From contig NC_062973.1 in NCBI RefSeq assembly GCF_023078275.1, positions 4,990,926-5,054,925 on the forward strand: 64,000 nt of DNA. The letters are read 5' to 3'. Both the position numbers and the translations under genes were made by a program. This document shows, in pieces, positions 42,887-53,165 of the stretch. A model generated the notes under the pieces. The model worked only from the letters and a program-made list of their open reading frames with translations. It did not search any database and was not told the origin of the DNA. Positions within the stretch are counted from its first letter, which is position 1. Every line of letters begins with the position of its first letter. The DNA comes from Leguminivora glycinivorella (taxonomy: Eukaryota > Arthropoda > Insecta > Lepidoptera > Tortricidae).

Positions 42887-45800
42887 TTAAAATATTGTTG
42901 TTGTTACCACATGGTCAAATATATTACAAGAACTGCCTTGTGCCAAGAGTCTTAAGTAGCCTTTTTCACCCCAATGCTCACCCCAAGAGTTTTTAATAGT
43001 CCAGTATTGTTTGCCGTTTTCTGTGAAAAAATGGACGGTTTTAATTAGTTATGAGTAAATATGTATATCTAAAATTCGATTCATTTTCTTTTCCCCTCAC
43101 TAGCTCGGAAACACGTGTTTTGTCCTGTAATACCAGCGGGTAAAAACGCATTTTATCCACTAGTGGGTAAAGTAATTTGACCTTGAATAAAGTCAAATTA
43201 ACTGCTTTAAAATTGATAAAAGTAGGTGAATCTAGTAATAAAGATGATTTACCACCTGCGGAACTACTGGAAGCAGTGATAAACACATTTTTTGCGTTAT
43301 AGTTTCCTCGCTATAGTGAGGGGAAAAGTTTTGTGTTATACTCGGGTGCAAATGTATTTTATTTCTCGTGTGTTAAAAAACTCGCAAGTTCAGGATTCTA
43401 TTCTCGAACCACTCGCTTCGCTCGCGGTTCAACTATAGAATCCTTTCACTTGCTCGTTTTTCATTTCCACACTCGGCGTTAAAATACAACTTTGCCCCCT
43501 TGTATAACAAATAACTATTAAAGTTACTAGTAGTTACTACCATTATTCTAGATATTTTTGTTTCTTACGTAGAAAATATTCTTAAGTCTATAGGCCGCTG
43601 TTAAATATTAATCTTTAGTTTTCGCGGCTATCGTCTTACCCTTTAATTTTATATATAGTAAAGTAGTGTGAGTACTTAAAAACAGCAAAGGAACAAAAAA
43701 AAATCCCTAGTTGTACAAAATAAAATTGTAACAAACCTCGTCCATATCCCACCAAAAGCACTGCATGGTCCGAAGCTAGGCCTTTGCATTTACTGGGTTC
43801 CAATATACCGCCGTTGTAATGGTCAAAGTCTTTGGCGCTTAAAGCTGTAAAAAAAACATTTACCTATTATACAGCAAAGCTTTGTGTTGAACAAAGTCCC
43901 CCACTAAATAAAAAAAAATACTTATATTTGAAAATAGTTATTTGTTATACAAGGGGGCAAAATTGTATTTTAACGCCGAGTGTGGAATTGAAAAACGAGC
44001 AAGTGAAAGGATTCTATAGTTGAACCACGAGCGAAGCGAGTGGTTCGAGAATAGAATCCTGAACTTGCGAGTTTTTTAACACACGAGAAGTAAAATACAT
44101 TTGCACCCGAGTGTAACACAAAACTTTTCCCCTCACTATAGCGAGGAAACTACAACGCAAAAAATGCGTTTATCACTGCTTCCAGTAGTTCCACAGGTGG
44201 TAAATCATCTTTATTACTAGATTTACCTACTTTTATCAATTTTAAAGCAGTTAATTTGACTTTATTCAAGGTCAAATTACTTTACCCACTAGTGGATAAA
44301 ATGCGTTTTTACCCGCTGGTATTAAAAGACAAAACACGTGTTTTCGAGCAAGTGAGGGGAAAAAGATATTCGTTTGCGTGAGGACCCGAAATACAACCTC
44401 AATGCATCCCTAGCCAAAGCCGTTTCATAGTTATTCATATTCATATTCTTTATTTGTATTAATCAGAACACATTGTCATGAATAAATAAATAAATAAACA
44501 ATAATAATTAGTATAAGAAGGTATGTCAGAGATGTGTAGGTACAGTAAAATTTAAAACTAAAATGAGTTATCATTTTAAACATGGAACATTTTTTTGAGT
44601 ACAGATGTTGTTTTTTTTGCGCACTAGTGCGAGAAGTGGTTCATTATATGACAGGTCGAAACTTCAGAGGCTCATCTGTACTGAAAAACGTCGTACGATA
44701 CATGTGCGAAAAGGAAATTCGTAACTCGTGTCGATTTAAAACACTCCCTTCGGTCGTGTTTTAATTTATCGCCACTCGATTCGACCTTCCCTTTTTACGC
44801 ACTTGTATCGTAATGTACTATTATAGTTGCCATATACCGTCCATTCCAATACGTCAAGGTAATGTAAGATAACAAACTACCCTTCCATTAATTCTTTACT
44901 CGAATAGAATGCTTTCTGGGTTAGGAAACACTTCAGATTTTTATAAAAAATGAGATCAGACGCAATATCCCTTATGACCGACGTCCATATAATATCTTTG
45001 GGTTCAATAATTGTCATAAAAGTAGTATCGATATTTATCATACTCGTATACCAGTATAATTTTACACGGCGGTCTCAATAGGCGGTGTCGATTTCGCTGA
45101 AAAATCTGATCTTTTAGCATTTTGTCTCCCCAGCGGTACCTTAATATGTATGTATGTATACGCAATATTACGGATAATAATATATGATATACAGACTGGC
45201 AAAATAGGGGCGCCACCGTCTAAGTAAACTGTCTTGCATGTGGCAACTATTTTGACATATTTTTGACACTTTAATGATAACAGTAAAGTTAAGTGTTGCT
45301 ATGATAAAAAGAGTTCCATTTCTACCTCACTTTTCCAAGCTATACGTACGATGATACCTACGGTTACTTTGATGATACATATTTGAACGGCATTATTTAC
45401 TGAAACTGTTCATTGTAGGTAACTAATTAGATAATAGTTATTTGTTTTACAAGGGGGCAAACTTGTTGTTTAACAGCACGTGCCAATATTGATACCCGAG
45501 CAAGCGAAAGATTCCAAGATTGAACCGCGAGCGTAGCGAGTGGTTCAAAAAGTGGAATCTTGAGCGTTGCGAGTGTATCAAGGCACGAAGGTTAAACAAA
45601 CTTTGCCACCGAGTGAAACACAAATTTTTTCACCACACCAACACTATGAAAATATGAACTGTAAAACATCAAAATAAATAAAGTACTTCAATTTATTTAA
45701 CATTTATGATTCAAAATCATCATTTATACGGGAATACCAACACCCAGCTTTAGACATCAAGTTAAAATTTGTATGAAATTACTTTGCACTCTTGTGGATA

Positions 45801-47682
45801 AAATGCAATTTTGCTATCAGTTTTCGAATAGCAAAGAACGTCATTATCAGTTGGTGTGGTGAAAATAAATATTCCTGTCAATCTACTATAGAAAATCTCG
45901 AGTTAACTTATATGAAAATGAAAATGAAATATTTATTTTTCAAGTAGGCATATTACAATGCGCATATGAACGTCAAATAAAGCTATATATAGTATGACTT
46001 TAAAGCAAAATTTTCAAAGTCGCCCCTGCGTATCAAAGCCACCTCGTTTTACGATACATACCTATTGACAAAGGTCCGTAGTATGTCAAAGCAGCAGCCA
46101 ATTCTTCTTCGTTGGTGATATCTAATTGTAAGACATTTCCTGTTACTTTTAAAAATCCTTTAGCGCTATTTTCTTTACATTCTCTTTTCCGTGGATAGAA
46201 CGGATAGTCTTCTTCTTTCTCTATGGCTGTTTTAACTAATTCTCTGAAATTGGGAAAGAGCCGCGATGACCCCTTTGTAAACAACGAAGTGTTAGAATCG
46301 TCAGCCCAAGGTGCGTAACCGAATGGCACAAACGCGAAACGAAACGCTCGTAGATATCCATATCGCTCGTGCGTATTGGTGCGACAGCGCCAGACTACCT
46401 TTCGCGGCGTTTCGTTTTCGTTTCACGTCGCAGAAATGCCATTCGGCTACGGGGCCAGACCCGCTCTAGGGTGCTTAATTTAGGTACTGGACCGATATCA
46501 CGAGGGATGGGAGGGGATACACTTTCCTGACCCCTATATGTTAATATAAAGCTTTAGCCACTTTCAAATTATATAATTATAAAGTGTAATATTATGTCGT
46601 ACAATCGTTTAGGCTATCCAATAATTGGCTTTAAGGATTTAACATCTTGCCGCCCAATGTGCAACGAGATGTACATTCGGGTTCAAGGGATTTTCAACTC
46701 TCATGTGAATAAATAAAGTGACATTTCTTTTGTCTCTAAAATTTTTCGAACAAATGAAACTTAGCTCAATTGAAAAAGGCAATTAGGATCAAAATTCTCC
46801 ATCAAAATTTTTGTGTGGTGGGCGTTACGAGATTAAAGCGTTTTTTTTTTCATGAAAGTGATGAACAAATCCCTGCTTTTATCCAAAAACTCACCCCATC
46901 ACTTCAGCCGTAAAACCTCCATCGCAAGTTCCACAATCGAGACAGTCAAGGGCCTGTCCTTCGGAGAGGGCTAAGCATTTGCCATGTTTAATAGCGTACT
47001 GTCCTTCAATGTTGCCTGTAAATAAAATAATCGACATAAATAACTAAATTAATTAAACGTTACAAATGATTGTAGACAATGCAATTTGTAAAATGATAAT
47101 GTAAATGATAAGTATACAAAGAAATAAAATAGGGTCTTCAGAAAGTCTCAATATAAATTCTTATGCATTGATTTGTGGCATTTTGCTTTGTAGAATAATC
47201 ACGTTGTGGAATAAATAGATCTAATGTAAATGGGAAGGGAACTTACCAATAGCACTGAAAATAAAACAACTACCACACTTTTGCTGGTTCTTAACGTGTG
47301 AAACTGCATGGTGGTTCCTCCAGTCAAATTCTTCAGGGATAGGACCTAACATAGTCGGGATTTTGATTTTATTCATTGTTTTGTTCGAAGGTTTGAAACC
47401 AAGATAGTACTGCAGCTCCTGAGGCTTGAGATCAGCAAAATAATTCAGTCCAAATATAGTTTCGGGAAACATTAAATTTCTCTCGTTAATATCTTTTAAG
47501 TTTTCCTTAAAAATCTCAAGCCTTTCAGAGTATTCTCTTTGGTTGTAAATTTTGTTGTGTTCTTTTACAAAGTCCTTGAACAGGTTTTCCGCGTTTTCAA
47601 GTTCGTACAATGGTTTGTCATATGCGGCAAAGACCATGCTGCTGACGAAGCAAACGGTTGCCAGAACAATTGCCATAAACAT
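42887..47682 (-). CDS. CP4: papain-family (C1A) cysteine protease, triad intact
   Basis: Minus-strand exons 47247-47682, 46895-47015, 46062-46243, 43737-43844 and 42887-43020 (436, 121, 182, 108, 134 nt), 326 aa, GT-AG throughout and in frame. Signal peptide 1-20. A perfect ERFNIN motif (E50 to N69) and GLNYFAD in the GxNxFxD position. The active-site loop is VKNQQKCGSCFIFS, with oxyanion Gln133 and Cys139. His273 (DHAVLLVGYG) and Asn293 (KNSWG) are present. The C-terminus, with CNIFDHVVTTTIF, differs from the CP1/CP3/CP6 ending (YTAHSQVA) and resembles CP5 (CGIFDHVYT), so CP4 and CP5 form a subgroup. Exon 4 lies between two long inverted-repeat arms. Expected to be an active, secreted or lysosomal zymogen protease. 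Confidence 0.9.
43086..44372. repeat. Inverted repeat, about 430-bp arms, flanking CP4 exon 4
   Basis: Left arm 43086-43519 and right arm 43933-44372 are complementary with few mismatches. Examples: 'aaacacgtgttttgtcctg' with its partner near 44330, 'tggttcgagaatagaatcct' at 44041 with the reverse at 43400, and 'acaagggggcaaa' at 43951. The 413-bp loop contains exon 4 (43737-43844). A third, single, more diverged copy in the right-arm orientation starts near 45436. No transposase frame. Confidence 0.8.
44583..44830. repeat. Imperfect palindrome in CP4 intron 3
   Basis: 'gtacgatacatgtgcgaaaa' (44694) pairs with 'ttttacgcacttgtatcg' (44794), and 'gtcgatttaaaacactccc' is followed by a complementary 'cggtcgtgttttaatttatc'. 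It is a small non-coding element. Confidence 0.5.
45428..45870 (+). repeat. Diverged single copy of the CP4 inverted-repeat family
   Basis: Starts 'aatagttatttgttttacaa' plus a G run, continues with 'gaaccgcgagcgtagcgagt' and 'caccgagtgaaacacaaa', and keeps the order of the 43933-44372 arm at lower similarity. It lies in CP4 intron 3. Confidence 0.55.
45913..45985 (-). mobile_element. 3' end of the CP1-intron LINE family
   Basis: Nearly identical to 4995-5070: 'tttttcaagtaggcatatta' and 'gcgcatatgaacgtcaaata'. It is a severely 5'-truncated copy, in the same orientation as its host gene CP4, about 75 bp from exon 3. Confidence 0.75.
46315..46450. mobile_element. MITE GTAGCCGAATGGCA, copy 4
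   Basis: Ends 'gtaaccgaatggcacaaac' and 'aatgccattcggctac'. It lies 72 bp upstream (minus-strand sense) of the acceptor of CP4 exon 3, within intron 2. Confidence 0.75.
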
Positions 47683-47732
47683 GGTGTACGTTGATAGTTA
47701 TTAGCTTTTTACGATTTTGTTTTTCTCGCTGT

Positions 47733-47792
47733 CTTTTATATATGGAAAATAAAACTTAAAATACCTTAGTCAGTTTAAGTACTTCACGTGTA
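47733..47792 (-). promoter_or_regulatory. CP4 promoter: TATA box and CACGTG module
   Basis: On the minus strand TATATAAAAG lies at 47733-47742. The shared module 'tacacgtgaagtacttaaac' continues to 'aaggtatttt' at 47758-47792. The ATG is at 47680-47682, about 50 bp downstream of the TATA box. The module matches CP1 and CP3 in order and spacing. Confidence 0.65.
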
Positions 47793-47799
47793 GTTTGAT

Positions 47800-48755
47800 T
47801 TTAAATATTTGAAATGCTTTCAATAATTCGTTTTTATTTATTGCTGTAAAACTGGGTAACTTTTAATCTAGCGGGTACTTTGGTGATGTATTTTTTTTTA
47901 ATTTTGATACTTCCTCATCCAGAATTTTTTGTCAAGTGTACACATTATTTAATTCAAATGAATGAACACATATTCTTCATTGTGTTCATCAAAAAATAGT
48001 AAAGCAAGAGTACAAAACTTTATAGTTTAAGGTGAGGGTTACAGGAACAAGAACAAACACTGTAACAGTTTATGCAGGATTACTTAAAGGAGTATCATTA
48101 TAATTGAGTTCTACGTGAGAATGAAAAATGGCCTATATTAAAAAATCTGTTTCTGTTAGTTCATCGCAATTTTTACTGTACAGTATCGGCAACAAGTACT
48201 TTAATTATACCGTACCGTTCTCATAATCGAAAAAAAATGTAAAGTTCAGTTTTATATTTTTCCATTACACTCGCTCGTAAACGGTGTTATTACATGCCTG
48301 CATACTGATACGTCATGAGCTATTTTACCGCTCTAGGACGACGTAAGACGAAGTCAAGTGTCACATACATGACGTCACGTTGCGTTTTAAGATTTTGTGC
48401 GGGAATTTTAATAAAACACTTTTTGAACATTTAATTTCACTATTAAATTACGATAAATTTCAAAAACATCAAATTGTAAACGTATGTTTCTTAGCAATAA
48501 AGATTGCAAATAAAAATATTTTGACCATTTTGGAATTACGTGCATAATATTCCCTGTTGTTTCGTTTCAAATATACCTATACCTGTTGTTTCGTTTTAGA
48601 AGTGAAATATTTAAAGTAGATGTGATAATTAATCACTCGAGTTGATATTAACTCTTAACTGAATTTAGAATATATCTGTAGGTGTACATATTGTAGAAAA
48701 CTTATTATACCTATGGATAATTTTAAAATTATGTAGGTACCTATGCAACTTTACG
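47800..48755. other. Intergenic DNA between CP4 and the RT element, nothing recognised
   Basis: AT-rich, with a GC-richer stretch near 48290-48400 that includes 'tgacgtcacg' (a CRE-like word). No evidence ties it to a gene. No coding frame or repeat was identified. Confidence 0.45.
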
Positions 48756-50965
48756 TATTTTTTTTTTTTTTAGTGTAGATAATATTTATTTACAAAAAGA
48801 TAGTTACAAATATTACAAATACGGTCGTATCAAAGCATCAACAAAACAGGGAAATTTATGAAGTGGAGGAAGGATTGGGTAGGGCTGCGCCATCATTTAA
48901 GCCAAAGAAGTTTTTGAACGTGTTAAATTTGTATCGCGTACCCCGGATACACATGCTTGTAGCACGGATTATTGAAATTGTAATTTTTGATCTTAGCCAA
49001 CCTATAACCACGCTGAGGGATCTATCCCATCGTTCGGCGATTGCTTCACCCAGATGTTTCACAAAGGCAGACATTTGAGGTGCGAAGATACCATCAACGG
49101 ATGTTACGAGGGGGATAAATGTTGCATGTCGTTTTTCACAAGGGAGCAGATATTTTAGTTTTTTTTTCTTCTTCGGCGGATTGAAGTATTGTTGCTACCG
49201 GACGTGAGATGTAAGAGGGAGCGTCAGTGTCTACGACACGGATATCAAATAACGCCTCCCTCTGTGCATCCCAAACGCCGCGGCAGCAAAGGTCTCCTCG
49301 AAGTCCGCAGTCGCCTTCCGTGATGACGGGCTCCTTTACTACGTTTCCCCAGGCGTGCTGGCAAAGCTCACAGAATAGGTCTCTAATTTCGTTGTGACGG
49401 CGCGTAATTAATCCGCCAGTTTTGCAACAGAGAGCGTGGTCGACGTCAAAATTGTCATTTCCGCAGCCATCACACGATTTGGGCATGGAGACCGGTATTC
49501 TGTGGTATCGTAGTGCCAGAGCATCTCTGAATTCAAGTGGGGATAGGTCAAATTGGTCTTTTCTAGTAGGGATCACTGAGAGCCAAGTGGATGATTTTGT
49601 TTTAGTTTTCATGAAAATTGAACGTTCGATTGCTCGTTTTTTGTTAGGAGAAAATTTGTCCAAAATAGAGCCCAATATTATATCATCTTGAGAATTTTTC
49701 TTTTTCCAGCATTCCTTTCTTGCATTTCGGAGGGACATGTGATGTTGAGCGAGATCGAAAACATTATTTTCAATTAAGGCGGATGAGAGGGTTGAACAGC
49801 CTTTTTTGGAGGTTTCGTAATTTATGTTTGTCATTTTGGAAAGTGCGGGAATGGCTAGACCGCCTTTGTGTACCGGTAAAGAAAATAAGTCTGCTTCTAG
49901 CAGAGATATCTCACCACCTAGTAAGTTTGGTAGAAAGCTGGTGCGTAAATTGTTTGTTAGAGGTTCAAAGGATAGATTAGCATTTTCTAATACTCTTAGC
50001 AGGAAGGTCCATTTGAATTGGGCAGCTTTAGTGATAACGGTGTAGGCAGCTTGTGGTGAGTCTTTGCAAATATCGGAGAGCTTTTCTACTATAGAAATCC
50101 AATTTTCGATTCTATTGTTTACAAAGTTTTCTTTACCTTCACCAATGTAGCTACCGAGAAAGCGTGTGCCTGTTGTTATGGTAATGTTAACACCTTTGAA
50201 TATTTGTTGCGCAGATTGTTTGTCGTTGTCATTTACTATTAGGTAGGACTTTGTGTCTTGAGGGAAGTAACCGTACGCAGGGCCTAATCGGCTAAGTTTA
50301 TCCCACCAATGTCTTAAGTTTTTAAAGGTTCCTTGAGCAGAGGAGTCATCGGCATACCAACACTGGTTAATTGATGGTTCGGATTTAAGTTGGTTTATTA
50401 TGGGGAGTGTTGCGAGGGCGTATAACGGCATGGCAAGTGGGTCACCTTGGGTTACTCCTTCTTCGCTGTACAATTTCATATTGGAGTCACGGATAATAAG
50501 TTCTGCATGTCCATTGTATGTATTGTATAAGAAACGAGCGCAGTGGGGCCAGTGAATTCTAGCTTGCCAAAGAGCAAGTTGTCGGTTTACAGAGTTAAAG
50601 GCGTTGTTGGCGTCAACAAGTAGCATATACCCCATTGAGAGCCAGGTAGACATTCCTTTTCAAAGAGGTTATTCATAGCATGTATGGCTCCTTCGATACC
50701 ACAACTTAATCCACTACAGAGTTGCATTTGTGCGCAGGCTTCGGTAACTTCAGAGCCGGAGGCCAAGATCATGCATTTCGAAAGGATCCTGCGTAAGCAT
50801 TCGCCAATGCCAATTGGTCTCACTCCAGGAGATTTGTCTAGAGCCACAAGTCGGCTTGCCATTAAAGCTTGTATTTGGTTCCATGGTACAATACTATTGT
50901 TTAGTTTCATAGTTAGTTGAGCTATGGAAGTCCTCAAATGCTGGCTTGCCTCACCGAATCGTAAT
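48756..50965 (-). pseudogene. 5'-truncated non-LTR-type reverse transcriptase with RLE-like C-terminus
   Basis: Three minus-strand frames are one protein broken twice. 50587-50960 carries LVALDKSPGVRPIGIGE and CSGLSCGIEGAIHAMN. 49136-50653 carries VDANNAFN (residues 13-20), EGVTQGDPLAMP, WYADD (99-103), then a CDGCG...H...C cluster (394-410), RRHNEIRD (418-425) and a GDL...ALFDIRVVD segment. 48856-49160 carries FVKHLGEAIAERW and IRATSMCIRGTR. The frame changes near 50640, and at about 49160 in a nine-A run. It ends in a poly-A tail (T run at 48756-48770). The CCHC-RHN-D layout is that of restriction-like endonucleases of R2-type LINEs. The exact clade is not assigned. Confidence 0.75.
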
Positions 50966-51149
50966 TTAATAAATAATTTAATAATAATAATAAAGTTTAC
51001 GTAATTGGGCATTATGCATTAGTAACATAAATAATTATAATTTATTATATACGAGGAATTACAACAGCTATTGAATGATACAATACACATGTTTACACTG
51101 TACTTTAATTATATAGCTAACTTGTTTTTCTAACTTTCATGACATATAA

Positions 51150-51330
51150 ATGCAATACAGGTCTCCCGCGGTACAGGCCTAGCCTAGTGCGGGGACCCCT
51201 GGAAACTTGTGTTAACAATAATTAGGATATGCACAAATGGATGTAAATTTTACCTATCTTTTTTAACAAATGACTTTGTGTTTATGTGCAACAATAAACG
51301 ATTTTTACTTTTACTTTTTTTACTTTTACA
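51150..51330 (+). mobile_element. LINE 3'-end fragment
   Basis: Has 'cctagcctagtgcggggacc', 'gtttatgtgcaacaataaac' and a tail of TTTTACTTTTACTTT units. Related to the antisense fragment at 15880-16040. The following 51340-52130 has no recognised feature. Confidence 0.5.
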
Positions 51331-52134
51331 TTTTAATAGCAACACCGAGCCAATAAAGAAAACACAATGGACACCAAATACATTTATTTTCCAAAAAACA
51401 TCGCAAATAAATTTGAAGCTAGTAAATTTATAAAAGGGAGCGGCACTCTAATTGTTGGCGACTGGCTGGTGCGCGACCTCCTTAATAGTTGAAAATTATG
51501 TCACTTTCGAAAACTGTTCTCATGTTTTAAAATATGATTGATCCTCTAGTCAGTCTGCCTTCTGTCACGAAACTATAAATAAGCTTATATTTGTTTACCA
51601 ATATCAATAATTAAAATAAGTGCTTTTATTACGTGTTTTCATCATTTCACGTTATTCATTACAGTCCACAACCCCGCTTGCTATCACTAATAATCGTAAA
51701 AAATCCAAAGTCCTCAATCAGGAACAATCTTAAGATTATTACTAGGTGTAGGTGTACGCGTTATAGATGCTGTTTAAATTATCTGAAGATGTACATGTAC
51801 AAGGCCTAATAATGATGATAATGATGATGCGTTACATTAGCAACAGAAAAAAGAGTTTTTAGAATTTTGATAATGCTCTTTATAATAACGTGTTTTTATG
51901 TACCTTTCAAAGAGTTTTTTGTATGATAGATGTACATAAGTGTTAAAGCACGGGTTCCAATTAATGAAGACAAAGTATGCAAAGGAGTCTAGAGCCAAGT
52001 AGCCACTGCCACCCGTCACGGGTGTAGTTAGCAAGAGAATCTAAAGTTGGTGAAAAGAGTTCTCAAGAAACGTAAACGGTATAGTAAAAGACCTAACCCA
52101 ACCCGTACTGGAGAGTTTTATGAGATCGGGCCCC

Positions 52135-52286
52135 GTAGCCGAATGGCATGTCTGTGACGCGAAACGCCACCGAAACGCAGCAAAAACGTAGTCTGGCTCT
52201 GTCACGCCAATACGCAAGAGCTATAGAGAGAGCTACGAAAGAGATGTTATCGTGAGCGTTTTGTAAGCGTTTGTGCATTCGGCTAC
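52135..52286. mobile_element. MITE GTAGCCGAATGGCA, copy 5
   Basis: Ends 'gtagccgaatggcatgtctg' and 'tgtgcattcggctac', arms as in the other copies with some divergence. It is the only one of the five copies that lies clearly between genes without an adjacent satellite. Confidence 0.75.
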
Positions 52287-52350
52287 ACACACAGGCAAAC
52301 GAGCAGAAACGTCGCCTGCGATCACTGCCGCCCGTTAACACGAAACACTT

Positions 52351-52490
52351 GTACAGTCAGCAGCAGAAGTTCCGTAGCGGCCAAGGTGTTCAAAATGAAC
52401 TTGACACGATCTTATTTTTAAGACAATAAGAGCATGTTAGGATAATTGTGAACACCTTGGCCGTTAAGGAACTTCTAATGCTGACTGTAC
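52351..52490. mobile_element. Palindromic MITE with GTACAGTCAGCA termini
   Basis: The ends 'gtacagtcagcagcagaagt' and 'acttctaatgctgactgtac' are complementary with one small indel. The inner arms are 'ggccaaggtgttca' and 'tgaacaccttggcc'. No coding capacity. Confidence 0.8.
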
Positions 52491-52735
52491 GGTTGGAGTT
52501 GCGTTGGCGCCCTTTAAGATAGATCCTCTCTTTTCTTGAAGGTCTTGTCGGTCCGGGAATACCGCACGTGATAGTTGAATCAGTTTAGCTATGGAAGGCA
52601 AGAAGAATCGCGACAGAACTGTACCAAGACAGAAGAAAAAAATATAATAATATGCAAGTGCCTAAAGCGTCACATGCCAAAAAGAAGACTAAGCGACTTT
52701 GTTGCTCGCCGCGAACGACAGTGTGGGATTCAAGC

Positions 52736-52876
52736 TATACTCTGTCAACCAAGTCTGTCAGTAAATAAGAACAAAGAAAACTATATGCATCCTTTTCATT
52801 AGGGTGCTAGAGAAAAGGATACCTATAGTTTTCTTAGTTCTTATTTACTGACAGACTTGTTTGACAGAATATAGTT
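52736..52876. mobile_element. Palindromic element
   Basis: Arms 'agtctgtcagtaaataagaa' and 'ttcttatttactgacagact' with 'agaaaactata' and 'tatagttttct' inside are almost perfectly complementary. The loop is about 15 bp. Overlapping 75- and 96-codon frames are by-products. Confidence 0.75.
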
Positions 52877-53165
52877 TGACGTGCGTTCAAAAGGAGCGAT
52901 GTAAAATAGGCTTTTCGAACTGCCGAGTCAACTCACACTCGTGGCGTCAAAGTGTCGACCCAAAATGTTACACGGTCCTTCTCCCTCTAAACTGCCGAGA
53001 TTTTTCCTTCAATTTCGATATAGGTATTTGTGTGAGAAACGCACTGAAGGTTTCAGGAGAAACGCACAGGACTGCCATCTATCCGTTTCTCGGTGATGAA
53101 GTATTGAGTGAATTTAGTGATATTTACTACGAGCTCCCGTGCTTTATATAGGTACTGTCGTAAAT

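Noticed and set aside
46033..46329. 98-codon minus-strand gene starting in the MITE
   Set aside because: It is CP4 exon 3 with an artefactual start reading through the acceptor into the intron and MITE.
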